64,000 nucleotides of DNA from Gautieria morchelliformis (Eukaryota > Basidiomycota > Agaricomycetes > Gomphales > Gomphaceae). Below the pieces are notes generated by a model, which was given only the letters and a program-made list of their open reading frames with translations, did not search any database and was not told the origin of the DNA. Of the stretch, positions 45,976-57,784 are shown piece after piece. The stretch lies in NCBI GenBank assembly GCA_015179125.1, contig WHVA01000094.1, positions 62,001 to 126,000 of the forward strand, read 5' to 3'. Position 1 is the first letter of the stretch. The number at the start of each line of letters is the position of its first letter. The position numbers and the translations under genes were made by a program.

Positions 45976-46386
45976 CACATGCACCAGATGAATGAGAACC
46001 CACCCTCTGGCTCCAAATCCAAGAATTTATGTATGTCTGGCCACGGCACTCCAATCTTTCTCCGCATTCATTCGTTCCGCTCCCGCATTCGCGATAAATT
46101 TACGTAGGTTCCAGCTCGCACTCACACTAACGCGCAATGGCAATTGATCATGCTCTCGACTTGAAGCACAGCCTCACCCCTCACACGCCAGATATATGGC
46201 TGGCTTCTTGCTCTTGCAAAGCACTTATTAGGCTCTCGACTCGCATCCATACTCGTTCTCATGCAATCTTGGCTCTTGTCAACTCTCACTGGCAACTCTC
46301 ACTGGCTTTCACATTGCACACTCGTTCTTGCTCACTCTCGGCTCTCTTCTGCTCGCACTGGCTTTCGCATCGCGCACTTGTTCTTG
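45976..46386. other. pyrimidine-rich sequence with CTCGCACTGG-like words
   Basis: Short diverged repeats such as CTCACTGGC and TCTTGCTC recur from about 46,200 to 46,390. No gene was recognised. Confidence 0.35.
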
Positions 46387-46544
46387 CATTGCTCAAATCT
46401 CTATAACTATCACACTTCTATCCACTCGACCTCAATCTGTTAATCCAATTAATATTACGTGAGACTCTTAATCTAATATTAATTGGATTAAGAGATTGAG
46501 GTTGAGTGGATAGAAGTGTGATAGTTATAGAGATTTGAGCAATG
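46387..46544. repeat. 71-bp near-perfect inverted repeat with 16-nt loop
   Basis: The left arm 46,387-46,457 and right arm 46,474-46,544 are reverse complements with only two mismatches. The loop is CGTGAGACTCTTAATC. It would form a long hairpin. It may be the junction of two inverted copies of an LTR-like or MITE-like repeat. Confidence 0.9.
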
Positions 46545-46985
46545 TTCTAGTGCAGGATAAGAGCAGTGTTCTAGAGTAAGGAGTAAGCAGTGTTCTTAGT
46601 GTAAGAAGTGAGGAGGAAACAATAATCATCCAGAGATGCTTTTAACTCGAAGCTCTAAGGAAAAAGATTGTAAAGTCGCTGATTTATTCTGGTGTAAAGT
46701 CCAAGTATTTAAGCAGTACTGAACAGGGGGAAATAATCATGTGTGAGGAGTAATAATCATGTGAAATATGATGCTACTAGGGGATAGGAGCATAATGATG
46801 TCAATAATGATGCTGCATGCTCCTATATGCATAATAAATCAGCAGGGCTGAATAGATGATGATGATAATAGGAGTATGTGGCCATAGCTTGTGAAATGAT
46901 AGATAGGAAAATAGTTCATGATTAAATGAATAAGATGATGAATGTCCTGACTGGGAAATGTCCTTCTGCCATATAATAACACCAT
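46545..46985. other. no gene recognised
   Basis: AT-rich sequence with repeated AATAATCATGTG and GATGATGATGATAATAGG words. LTR-like in texture but without identified ends. Confidence 0.3.
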
Positions 46986-47095
46986 CGAATTCCAAGCCTG
47001 GCCCTGAGCCCGAGCCTGACCAGGGCTCGGGCCAGGCTTGGGCTAAAGCCCGGGCCTGCGGGTGTGGGAAGTCGTCGTTGCCCTTGGGGGTGAAT
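46985..47095. repeat. GC-rich GGCC/AGCCC tract
   Basis: Short self-complementary words (CCCGAGCC, GGGCTCGGGC, AGCCCGGGCC) resemble the GC-rich ends of the hAT MITE at 23,811-24,468, but no terminal repeat or target duplication could be found. Confidence 0.35.
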
Positions 47096-48780
47096 GCGAC
47101 ACTGTATACACTGTCCTTGTGCCACACGAGACATTGGAATGAGCTGCCTCGACTGCACGTCACACAAGCGCATAATGGTGTTGAGCGAGTCTGCCACAAC
47201 AAGCTGCATGTCCGAGGAAATCGCTGTCAAGATTGGTTTTTAGGCATTAATATCGTGTATTAGTGAACACAGCGAATGCCCGAATAACTTGTGCGAATAA
47301 GTATGCCGTTCGGCGAATAGATGAACCAATGAATGTTCACAAGGTAAGAGGGTTGCCTGAACAGGGCTCACCCTATCTACAGTCGTAGCGAAATAGCCCG
47401 TGGCACTTGACAATGTAACCTGCAAGGTCTCACGGAAGGGCTGTCTAAGTCTCGACAATCCCTTCGCCGGCGAAGGTGCTCCTTCGGAGCCCTTCGCCAA
47501 CAGCACAGAAAATGGTTTGAAGGCTAAGGTAACGACGATGAAGTATGAGAACTCACCAGTGATGCCTAAGTCCTCTGCTAGTCGAAGATGGAAATCTCCA
47601 AGAGAAGGCTTAAGATGATGACCACAGCGAGGTCAAATTTGCACAAGATGAATGACGTATGATAATTGAACTGGAGAATATACATGCGAATGTAAACTAC
47701 TTATATCGAATGCTCGCAAGGTATTAGCAAATAGGAAAGAGGCCGTCGTGAGTTAGGGCCAGATAGGGATGCGCAGTCATGATACTAAGTAGATGGAATA
47801 AACATACAATAGAGTGAGGGAAGAATGTGAACATGAAACGACGGAGAGTAAAGGGGGCGAAAGCACTTATGGACAAAACCATGTCTTGGGACCCGCATAC
47901 ATGCTACCCTGCACGGACTCTTCGTCTACTGGGTTGATCCCACACGACCTATGGAAGGGACGTCCCGCGAACACACTTTGGCCATATGAACGCCCAATGG
48001 GGTTGGATTAAGAAGATGATGGGGTTAATGATGAACCATCATGCCGGGTGACTGGTATCGATCATATTTGATGGCGTGACTGCTGGTGAAATGCGCGAGG
48101 AGCAAATAGCGGTTCGGAGAATGGGGCGAACAGCGGGTAGAGTAGATGTGGAGGGGGAGTGGTCGGTGGGTGTGGCGAACTCTAGCGAAGATGCTAGGGA
48201 GTGACGAGGGGAACATAGAGGTAGTGCAGTAGGAGAAATAGACCGGTCATGACAATCGCGCCCACTTTGTCCTGTGCCTGCATGGGGTATGCATGAGATG
48301 CAGGTAAAATGCAGAAAACCAAAGGCAAAGGCGGTCAGCACCGAAAGCAAAGTCAGTGCCCAGTGATGCGTCGCACCACTCACCCCCATTTGTTTATCCG
48401 CTGCCACTGTCGCTGTGGTGAGGGGCATCCCGTTGGGGCTGAAGCACAGGCTGCAGATGTACAGGTCCCCGGTGCCATGGTGAAACAGCAGGACCCACGC
48501 ACTCATGGCTGTGGTGCAGTGACGGAGCAACTGAACGCACCCTGGCTCCAAGCCTCAGGAAAGCTGCCATAATTATACTAAACATCCAATGCATGCACCT
48601 CTGCATCAGGCTTGTCCCTGTGGCCTGAAAAGTTAAAACCCCAGGCCTGTAGGACACGCAAGCATTGCAGCAGCATGCCTGCGTGGCCACCAGAAACGCG
48701 GAATTGGTGAACCAGCGTTCAAGCTTCAATATTTGAATCTCTGTGATGCTACTTGCAGCACCCAGAGTCATTCATTGATC
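47096..48780 (-). pseudogene. TUP1-like WD40 fragment, interrupted by a solo LTR
   Basis: On the minus strand, 48,550-48,400 encodes AWVLLFHHGTGDLYICSLCF, continuing with SPNGMPLTT and ADKQ. This corresponds to the TUP1 stretch VCVLVDE..TGDLYIRSVCF followed by SPDGK.LATGAEDKQ. Below the R1 solo LTR (47,225-48,254), 47,224-47,080 encodes AISSDMQLVVADSLNTIMRL and CDVQ, then VWHKDSVYSVAFTPKGN, corresponding to the later WD blade AVSPDG..AAGSLDT.VR.WD and GHKDSVYSVAFTPDG. The order matches TUP1, the fungal general transcriptional co-repressor. Blades between these are missing and the frame changes, so this is a relic. An N-terminal TUP1-like fragment lies at 57,990-58,520. Confidence 0.72.
47225..48254 (+). 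mobile_element. R1 solo LTR copy 2
   Basis: 1,030 bp, from TGTCAAGATTGG to GGTCATGACA, flanked by perfect 5-bp copies ATCGC (47,220-47,224 and 48,255-48,259). It sits inside the TUP1-like relic. Confidence 0.88.
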
Positions 48781-49387
48781 ACGGTATGGGGTTGAGTGCT
48801 TCGATTTCATATTCGGAGCTGTCGATGACCACGTGAGGCATTGGGATTTAGAGTGTGAGGATAGGTGGAGGGATGAAAAAACAGTTGAGAAATTTTTCAG
48901 CTAATTCAAAAGTTTTTTTGTAACTGCAATTCACTCTTTTGGACTTCGCAAACAACAATCCACAATGGCGCCCAAAAGCCCAGGCTGAAGGGCTGGGCTC
49001 AGGGCTTCTGAAAACGAAGCCCAGCCCTCCTCCTAGGGCTTTTGGAAGCCTGTGCCAGGCCGGGCTCGGGCCTTTTAGGGCTGGGCCTGAGCCCAAGCCT
49101 GGAGAACACTACTTGGTCTGTAGCTCCTCTGTTAATACCCTTGACAGGACGAAAAATGAAGAGGCATCAGGGGAATACCGCTACCCCTACCGCTCGCCCT
49201 TCCAGTTCTCTTTAGGAGTCACTACCTCTGAGCCTTTGCTAGCTGGAGTAAAAATGGCCCATGTGCGTGAACAGTGCCTTTAGCTACCTGAACAGAGATC
49301 ACTAATGGCACTCATGACCTGCTAGTGGAAGGTGTACAGGTTGGTGGGAGCACTAGTCAGAGGATTGAAGCTTCATCCCAAGCTCAG
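48781..49387. other. GC-rich repeat and unassigned sequence
   Basis: Between about 48,960 and 49,115 lies a tract of AAGCCC/GGGCTT words with self-complementary ends (for example AGCCCAGGCT and GGGCTGGGCC), ending GGAGAACACTA. It resembles a hAT-type MITE end without a visible partner. No gene was recognised in the remainder. Confidence 0.35.
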
Positions 49388-50698
49388 TGTCAAGATTGGT
49401 TTTTAGGCGTTAATATTGTGTATTAGTGAACACAGCGAATTCCCGAATAGCCTGTGTGAAGAAGTGTGCCGTTCGGCGAATAAGGTGAACCAATAAATGT
49501 TCAGAAGGTAAGAGGGCTGCCCAAACAGAGCTCACCCTATCTACAGTCATAGCGAAGTAGCCCGTGACACTTCATGATGTAACATGCAAGGTGTCACGGA
49601 AAGGTTGTTTAAGCAGCAACAATCCTTTCGCCAGTGAAGGTGCTCCTTTGGAGCCCTTTGCCGACAGCACCACTAATAGTACGAAGGCTAAGGTAATGAA
49701 GGTGAAGTAGGAAAACTCACCAGTGGTGCTTAAGTCTTCCTCTGGTCGAAGATAGGAATCTATAGGAGAGGCCCAAGACAATGGTCACAGTGAGGTCAAG
49801 TTTTGCACAAGATAGATGTATGATAATTGAACTGGGGAATATACATGTGAATGTAGACTACTTATACTGAATGCTCATATGATGCTAGTGAATAGGAAAG
49901 GCCCTCTTGAGTCAGGGTTGGATAGGGGTGTGCAGTCGGGATACAAATAGATGAAACACATATACAATAGAATGAAAGAGGAGTTCAAACATGAAACAAT
50001 GGAGGGAAGAGGATAAAGGTACCCATGTAAGAAAACACGCCTTGAGACCTGCATACATGTTACCCGGCATGAACTCTTCGTCCGCTGGGTTGATCCCATA
50101 TGATTTACGGGTAGGACATCCTGCGAATGCATTCCGGCCATACGAACACCTAAAGGGGTTGAGTCGGGAAGATGATGGGCCAGTGATGAACCATCACCCG
50201 GGTAGAGGATGTCGATCATGTTTGATGGCGTGCCTACTGGTGAATGATGCGAGTAGTGAATGGTTGTTTGATGAATGGGGCAAAGAACGAATGGAGCGAA
50301 CATAGAGGAGGAGTGGTTGAAGGGTAGGGAGAACTCAGGTGAACATACAGGAGGAGGGGTGAAGGGGAAAGTAGGGATAGCTGGGTAAGGGAAATAAACG
50401 GGTCATGACAGGTTGATCCCACACGATCTATGGGTAGGAGGTCCCACAAATGCATTCTGGCCATAGGAACACCCAAAGGGGGTTGAGGGATGATTCGAGA
50501 AGGTGATGGAACAAGTGATGAACCATCAAGCTGGGTAAAGGATGTTGATCGTGTTTGATGGCGTGGCTACTGGTGAATGATCGAGTAGCGAATAACCATT
50601 CGGTGAATTCAGTGAAGAGCGAACGGAGAGAACATAGAACTGGAGTGATGAAAGGGAGAATGGAGTTACTGGGTACAAGAAATAAACAAGTCACGACA
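49388..50698 (+). mobile_element. R1 solo LTR copy 3, with internal duplication
   Basis: 1,311 bp, from TGTCAAGATTGG to GTCACGACA, flanked by perfect 5-bp copies CTCAG (49,383-49,387 and 50,699-50,703). The 3' part is duplicated in tandem: about 50,090-50,411 (ending GTCATGACA) is followed by a diverged second copy 50,412-50,698. This explains its extra length. Confidence 0.88.
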
Positions 50699-52794
50699 CT
50701 CAGCTCAAACTGACTAACGGTGGTACTGCGGCCGGTAGTTTCCAGTCTGGTGTCGTACATTCTTGCATCCATGCAGCAAGATGATGCTGGATAGCACTGA
50801 CAGTGTGACATCGAAGCTGAGAGCTCAGGAATGAGTTTGTCCTGTGTAAGGACATACCTACTTAAACACTGGTGAATTCCTATGTCTGAGGGAGGCCCGC
50901 TCCGAGCAAAGGGTAATGGCTGCCAGTGCCTAGCAAGGTCCCCACAGCAGAAAAAACATTTGGACACTCATATAATGGTAGAAACATGATATGAAGATGT
51001 GGGAAGGAAGAATTAGAAACCCTGCTAATGTTGGGCATCAACAGCATGCCGACTGTGGATGTGGGCCTTTGAATGGCATTGTCTGCGAAGTGGCAGTGCT
51101 GGAACAAATGGGATGGCCACTGACTTCTGGGCCAACTCCAAGAGTGTGCGTTAAAGGTGAAGTAAACCAGAACAACACCATCAGAGGTGAGCCAAATCAC
51201 TGGGTGGAAGGGAAAAGAGAGTGGCAAGAAAGGATGTAGTGATGCATGAAAAGAAGCACCTTGAAGGGGAGCTTCAGGTTTTTGAACGATCATCTTGCTG
51301 CCAAGGCAGAGCACAAAAGAAAAACCGATGAGACACATGCAGAGAAAAATGAAGTGGTCATGGGATGGGACATTAAGGGTAAGAGCTCATTCTTTGAAGG
51401 GAAACAGAGGAGCCATGGTGCTTCTTAATGCCTGATAAAGAGCAGGAAATGAGGGAAGAGGTGTGAGTGGAATCAACATGTAGGTAATAAGGTTTGAGAG
51501 TGTTCCAGATGCCGGAAATGAAAGTGGCTCTGAAGCAGGTGTGATGTGGTGAGGCATGAATACGGGAGCACTGGTCGTTGTTCAAAAGCTAAGAAAAGGT
51601 TAGAGGTGCCAGGTGTAAGTGCAAGGTCCGAAGTGTGATGACTGACTAATGACATCACCCTCAATTCACCGTTATTCATCTATTTCTTCCTATACTGATA
51701 CTTCTCCAAATAAACCGCTGTACTCCTATGTCTTTGACAAGGTTGCGCTGGCGACACCGGCCTCTAGTTGGCTAATCCCACATCACAAGATTACTCACTC
51801 TACAGCTTCTATTTCTTGACCCAACCAGCCTGTGACTAGGACTTGCAACTCTGCGCTGGTCAGGCTGCTTATCTGTCCCCAATCTTTGACGATGACTCTT
51901 TTTCTAGGGAGGTTACATCTCTGGCCGGTCTATAGTTCATCTCAAAGGTGTCATCTAATGTTGTTTCTGCTGCTCTTGTGCATTTGATAACAAATCTATC
52001 TTGGTGTCCATAACAATTCACCTTGCCTTTGTGTGACAAGGGGACGATATGACATAAATGGACCCCCACAGGTTTCATTAAGCAGCACTTGACATACCGA
52101 CGATCCAGTTATGATCTGCAAGTATTTTCGTTCATGCCGTTGTTCATGGCTCTCCAATTTGCAATACGCACCCTCTCACTCATGTGTTGTCCCCAACAAC
52201 CTTCTCCTTCGTCAGTTTAGCCCTGTTTCTCATACACCCGGACCTGTACACTCGACTGTCTTACACTTGACTCACGGCCATACAGGATGAAAACTTCAGG
52301 ATTATCTATGATCAACGACACTATGATTTCTCTTACCCACTGCAGTCTGTGTACGTGTCCGTACATCGTTCTCTTTGATTACCTAACTATCGAATAGGTT
52401 CCATCTTTCCCACCAGGGAGGCAATCCTCTGCGACTCTAGTTGACATTCAAGGTGCATACTTCAATCCCGCATGGTGTACATGGATCAAACCACCATCGC
52501 ACGGGTCGATGGGAAAAGCTATCTTGCATTCGGTATTCGACTGGCCTAACTACTTCAGCTGTTCTACCCGTGTCTGGTGGTGCATGATTAATATGGACTG
52601 GTGGGGTCAGGCCAGCGCCGATCTACGATGGTACTGAGTACTGCACAGCAACTATGAAAATACTGGCCCACTTTGATACTGCTATTATACACTATGGTCG
52701 AGAGGCTCAGGAAACAGGATCATAAGGTCAGTGCCATGTCTGAAAACACACTCACAGAATCATGACTTACCACTGTCTTAGGGTACTGAGTTGG
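50699..52794. other. no gene recognised
   Basis: A minus-strand stretch near 50,960-50,700 (CFFCCGDLARHWQPLPFARS and following) may be a fragment of a coding sequence cut by the R1 insertion, but I cannot assign it. The rest has only short frames. Pyrimidine-rich tracts are common from 51,650 to 52,480. Confidence 0.3.
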
Positions 52795-54432
52795 TCATGT
52801 GCGTGTGATCTTTTGACTGCCAGCAGATCTAGAGCACCCATGCCCGCTTGCGTACGTCGAATGGTATTTGCCGTTCACATAGCCAGTGCCAGGACTGTAG
52901 ATGTACATGGTCTCTGCACCTTCAGGCAAGAGTAGCACAGCAATTGTGCCCATGCACTGCTCGGGGTGAGCCAATTTTACGCCGGCTTTCGCTAGCACAG
53001 ACTTCTCTGGGTCTGTGTCCGTGGCATCTGCTAACGCCACGCAGATCATCCGTGTGATCCCGTCGTATGGCTCTATTGGTACGACATCGGCCTGGTCAGG
53101 GATTCCCTGGCCTTCCGTTGGGGCCATGGATCGCTCGTGTGGTTGTGACGCCACGCGGGGCAGGCTGTTATATGCCCTGATGGGCCCCGGGCCCGGATCG
53201 GGCTCGGGATCGGGAGCATTTTGTGCTCTCGGTTCCGGGGGCATTTTGTGCCTGGTGTCCCCGGTCAGTCCTGCGTTGCGGATCCGCAGCCTGCTGTTGT
53301 AGGCTGCGCGCGCCTGCCGTGCGTCCTGTACTGCTTGCGTGAGCTGCTCGTCGGGCAGCTGAGCGGTGTGGCTGTGGGCCACTGTCTCTTCAGCGTTCTT
53401 CGCTAGTAGCTCGAGTGCCCATGTGTGGCGGCGCCCGGCTGTGGCTTCTTTATGCTGCCAGTTTGCGACTTCAAGCTCTAAGCTCTCAGTCGTCGTTTCA
53501 GAGTCAGGCTCTGAGGCGACCTGATCCCTAACGATCTGTTGGATCGTTTTACTGCTGTCCGTTGGGGCAGCCGGTTGCTCTTGAGGTTCGTTCCCGAACC
53601 TTACGTCCTGTTCGACCGGGACGGCTGGCGGCAGCATTCGCTGCTTGTCCTGCTCCTTTCGGTGTGGGTCTTCCACGTTGCGACTGCGTTCGTTGGCTGC
53701 GGACTGTCGCAAGCTCGGACGAGTTGCCTTGCGTTCCCCGCGTGGGCGGAGGGCTTTCTGGACGTCCTCCAGCGTGGCTGCGTCTTGCAGCCTGATCTCC
53801 TCCTCCTGGTGGAGTTCCTGGCCAATTGCCATTAGGGCGGCGGTGGCATTGTCAAGCTGTGATGCCAGCTGATTGTGCTTGTGGCACATCAGTGTGCTTC
53901 GGTGCAGCGCAGCCTGCACCTGTTTGTTCAGTGCCTCTGCCGTCTCGTGGTCGATGGCGTGAGCCCTCGAGCTCTTGCGACTGGAGCTTGAGTACTCCGA
54001 GTCCTGACCATTGTCTGGGGCTCGTCTTTTTTGCCGTCGTCCCCCTTCAGGGACGATCGTCGTCGCTCTACTTTGTGAGCGTCAGTTTGAGTCGTGGCTT
54101 TGTGCCCGCATCGACGTTGTTGCTCTACCATCTGACGACGGCGAGACTTCTCTGCCCTTTCCTTTGTCTCTGGGCAGAGAGGAATGGGGGGGCGGCGCCG
54201 GCGCGTTGCCCGGCGTCGTCTCTTCCTTGGCCACGCTCGACGAGACGTGGTCAGGGTTTTCCTCGTCCTCTACTGAGGGGACGAGGGCGGTGAGATCTAC
54301 GATCTCTCCGTCTTCTATCGTCCTGGACTCTCGGTCCAGGGTAGTGTCAGCTGTCGTGTCGCTGGGCTGTGCCTGGGGCGTGGACCTCGAGCTCGTCGCT
54401 CGTGTCCGTCTTCGACTGTGTGGAATCATCAT
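52795..54432 (-). pseudogene. Gypsy G1 copy 2 gag region (fossil)
   Basis: A 374-codon open stretch (53,919 to 52,795) and an upstream stretch starting MMIPHSRRRTRATSSR. The content is Gln/Glu/Arg-rich helical Gag sequence; shared words with copy 1 include NAGLTGDT, SKTIQQ and LAKAGVKLAHPEQ. It lacks the zinc-knuckle end. Confidence 0.75.
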
Positions 54433-54785
54433 GCTTGCAGCCGACAGTAGAAGGTCTACTGGAGGGTCTCAACGATGTTTAGTCGGTGACGCAGCGATCT
54501 TTTTCAAGATTGCTTCGAATCCACTATCGGTTGGTCGCGTGGCGATCAACCGCAGGATAGTTCAAAAAGGTGTAAAGGGTGTCGATCTTAGAACCTTGTA
54601 TCACAAGGGCACTACAGAACTTGACCAATGAGTGGTATTCTGAATGCTACGTAGTGACAGGTAAGAGTAAGGTGCGATGGGGACCGCTGGCCAGTTCCCA
54701 TGCATAAACTATACAGTGGGTCACTAAGGGGCCCACTGGGATTATGTAATAACTATTGTACATGTAGATACACAGGTTATTTACA
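52795..54785 (-). mobile_element. Gypsy G1 copy 2 (5' part only, fossil)
   Basis: A minus-strand fragment with an LTR (about 54,440-54,785, TGTAAATAACC at its start) followed by gag sequence down to 52,795. It matches copy 1 at 4,777-7,000 in LTR and gag. The rest of the element is missing. It is broken, with a few breaks in gag, and truncated. Confidence 0.8.
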
Positions 54786-56180
54786 GCCCAAAGTGGGCAC
54801 CGGCGTTCAAAATACACATACCGCACAAGGAGGAGCTGGCTATGGCAGAGATGAGAGGTGACACAGCAGAGATGAGAGGTGACACAGCAGAGATGAGAGG
54901 TGACACAGCAGAGATGAGAGGTGACACAGCACAGATCCAGGTATACACTGATGGATCATGCATCGATGGAGGGGTCGGAGCGGCAGCGGTCCTTTACAAG
55001 GGAGGGGTAGAAGTTCAGGCAGTCAGGCTCCACCTAGGCACCGAGGAGGAGCATACGGTCTTCGAGGCGGAGTTGCTAGGAGCCACCATGGGGGCGAAGC
55101 TATTGTATACGGAGCGCAGCGATAGATACACCATAGGACTGGACAGCCAAGCGGCGATGCTAACAACGAGGAAAGACAAGCAGATCTCGGCACAGTACTT
55201 GGTCAGCGCGCTGCACCGACAGATAGAGGGGTTAGTGCAGAGACGTCAGGGGATGGAAGTAATCATGAGATGGACACCAGGACACAAGGGCATCAAGGGG
55301 AATGAGAGAGCGGATGAAGAAGTGAAGGCGGCGAAAGGCGACAGCAGCGAGGAGAGGCATGTGCCGATAGGGTGCAGGGGCATCTTGCCTTGGAGCAAAG
55401 CCACAGCCCTACAAAGACATCAGAAGGAGCTTAAAAGGAGAGCCAAAGAAATGTTTGTGAAATCGCCGAGGGCTGGAATCGCACACAGGATCGACAAGAC
55501 AATGCCGTCCATAGCATTCACAAGGCTAACAGCGGGCATGGCACGAAGAAAAGCAACACTCCTAATTCAGCTAAGGACAGGACACATCGCACTCAACAAA
55601 CACCTGTTTCGCATAGGAAAAGTAGACTCACCGACATGCGCAGCATGCAGAGGTGCAGATGAGATGGTGCACCACTTCCTTTTCTGATGCCCGGCCTACA
55701 AAACCCAGTGCAGCGAACTCAAGAGAGCACTCCGGAGAGGGGTGACAGCAGCCAACACGCTTCTGACGAAACTGAAAGTGATGAAAGGGCTCTTCAGGTA
55801 CATCCAGAGCACAGGGAGGTTTGAACAAACACAAGGGAACTGGAGCACGAGAGAGGAAGAAGACTGGCAGGGACGGAGCTAAGAGGAAGGCAAACAACCA
55901 GAAGATGGGAGAACAGACAAGAGAGGTGGGGACCAGACCAAGCGGGAAAGGGAGGGAAGAGGAGAGTAAGATAGGGAAGTAGAGGAATGGAACAGGACAC
56001 AACACTCACTCCTCGCCACCGGAGGCACAGACATGCTCAGGGCACAGCCTGAAGAGCACAAGTGGAGACTGAGAAGGAAGGGCTGGATAGAAATCATGTA
56101 GACCGGGGCTGTGTAGATGCATCTTACATAGGGCCGTGCCACAAAAGACGATAAATTGATTTTTTTTTTAAAAAAAAAGA
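54786..56180 (+). mobile_element. Tad-like LINE 3' end with RNase H
   Basis: Coding begins in frame right at the LTR boundary (PKWAPAFKIHIPHKEE) and runs to 55,687. The RNase H domain has YTDGSCIDGGVGAAAVLY, EAELLGA, LDSQAAML and TPGHKGIKGNERAD, with the D-E-D and H...D residues. A C-terminal zinc-binding region follows (CAACRGADEMVHHFLF). A TGA stop at 55,685-55,687 falls just before CPAYKTQC, where family members continue; the original end would be about 65 codons later. The element ends at a T9A10-like run near 56,160-56,180. The upstream endonuclease and RT are absent, cut off at the Gypsy LTR. Confidence 0.8.
54846..54929 (+). repeat. four tandem 21-bp units in the LINE
   Basis: The unit GCAGAGATGAGAGGTGACACA is repeated four times without change and in frame, coding AEMRGDT each time, just before the RNase H domain. 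Confidence 0.95.
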
Positions 56181-56182
56181 AG

Positions 56183-56657
56183 GTAGTTTACATTCACATG
56201 TATATTCCCCAGTTCAATTATCATACATCCATCTTGTGCAAAACTTGACCTCGCTGTGGCTATCATCTTGAGCCCTCTCCTGTAGATTTCTATCTTCAAC
56301 CAGAGGAAGACTTAAGCATCACTGGTGAGTTTTCATACTTCATCTTCATTACCTTAGCCTTCGAACTATTATCTGTGCTGTCAGCGAAGGGCTCCAAAGG
56401 AGCACCTTCGCCGGCAAAAGGATTGTTGCTACTTAGACAACCTTTCCGTGACACCTTGCATGTTACATCATCGAGTGCCACAGGCTATTTCACTACGACT
56501 GTAGATAGGGCGAGCCCCGATCGGGCAGCCCTCTTATCTTCTGAACATTTATTGGTTCACCCTATTCACTGAACAGCATACTTATTTGCACAAGTTATTC
56601 GGGCATTTGCTGTGTTCACTAATACACGATATTAACGCCTAAAAACCAATCTTGACA
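56183..56657 (-). mobile_element. R1 LTR fragment, inverted
   Basis: Reverse complement of the first 475 bp of the R1 LTR, ending CCAATCTTGACA at 56,657. Its other part is missing where the LINE tail abuts, so the LINE probably inserted in an R1 LTR. Confidence 0.85.
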
Positions 56658-56779
56658 ATGACCTCCTTCAGGAATACCCAGGCTATTCCTTTGGCTGTCA
56701 TGCTCATCATTGTCAGGATGAGGCGTACCTGAGACGTGAGTCTATCTATGATTACCATGAGGTAACCTCATGGTAATCA

Positions 56780-57784
56780 CAGTCATTTGATTTGGTGTAC
56801 AGTGATTCTGACTGGGCCTCAGACACTGATAACCACCACTCAACCACCAGCTACACCTTCCTCCTCGCTGGAGGTGCTGTTGCATGGGCCACACAGAAGC
56901 AATGCACTGTTGCACTGTCAACCACCAAAGCTGAGTATATGGCGCTCTGCAAGTGTGCAAAACATGCACAATGGACACTTTCCCTCATAAATCAACTCAA
57001 CTTCACTGTTGACCTTCCACTCAAAGTTTTTTGCTACTCATCTGGTTCCAAAGACATCACAGCTAACAACATTTTTCATAAACGGACCAAGCATATTGAC
57101 ATTGGATACCACTACACATGAGAACTGATCAACAAGCAGGTCATCAACATCTTACCTGTATCATCAACAGAAACCATTGCTGATCTCTTAACAAAGCCCC
57201 GGCGCATGACCAGCACCATTTCTCACAAAGAAATTTGGTCTCATTGGTAGTTCAGTATGGGGGAGTGTTGTAAAATTGGCGATGCTTGACTGATGCCCGA
57301 CCCCCTTTGTGTCTTTGTGTTTTCATGTGACAACCGTCATATGCTACTTGTTCCCTTTGTGTCTCTTTGTCCCTTCATTCTTTTTCTTATAATCATACAC
57401 AAAGGGCTCTGTAGTATGAGTAGCCTACATTTGTACAATGACCTCTCAGCTCCTTCTGAAGTTGTCTTGGCCAGAGGTCTCATCTTAGACCTCTGTGACA
57501 ATAAGCTGAATCAGGTTCTTCCATTCTTTACCAAAATAAATACACGCATGCAGACACATGTCAGAACTGAACTGGAGCCAGGTCCTTTCATTCCTTAAAA
57601 CTATTCCTGGCCAGTCCTCTGCTCCAGGCTTGGACATGCCTGGTGGTTCCTGGCAAGTCCCAAAGGCCCAGACCTGCAGGGTCAACTACAAGCTTTACCA
57701 AGCATATATCCTTTCCTGCCGTACATGCACACAGGCATATGAGTGAAGGTGAACCAAATATTTTGCTTCCTCCTAATTATTACA
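56780..57784 (+). mobile_element. Copia-3 3' end (RNase H and LTR, fossil)
   Basis: About 56,787-57,250 encodes the end of a Copia polyprotein (VYSDSDWASD, STTKAEYMAL, RTKHIDIGYHY, IADLLTKP). A purine tract GGGGGAG follows, then an LTR starting TGTTGTAAAATTGGCG at 57,266 and probably ending ATTATTACA near 57,784. The 5' part is absent. It is broken, with at least one break. Confidence 0.78.
57266..57784 (+). repeat. Copia-3 3' LTR (end approximate)
   Basis: Begins TGTTGTAAAATTGG right after the polypurine tract; TG...CA ends give about 519 bp. No second LTR is present to confirm. Confidence 0.6.

Noticed and set aside
46985-49115. One hAT MITE spanning the two GC-rich tracts
   Set aside because: The tracts share word composition, but I found neither matching inverted ends nor an 8-bp duplication, and recognisable TUP1-like sequence and a solo LTR lie between them.
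50700-50967. Zinc-knuckle-like CFFCCGDLARHW as a further gag
   Set aside because: The cysteine/histidine spacing does not fit CX2CX4HX4C and no neighbouring Gag sequence was found.
53539-54631. Plus-strand open frames over the second Gypsy fragment
   Set aside because: They are antisense to the Gag sequence, which has clear family matches on minus; composition alone keeps them open.
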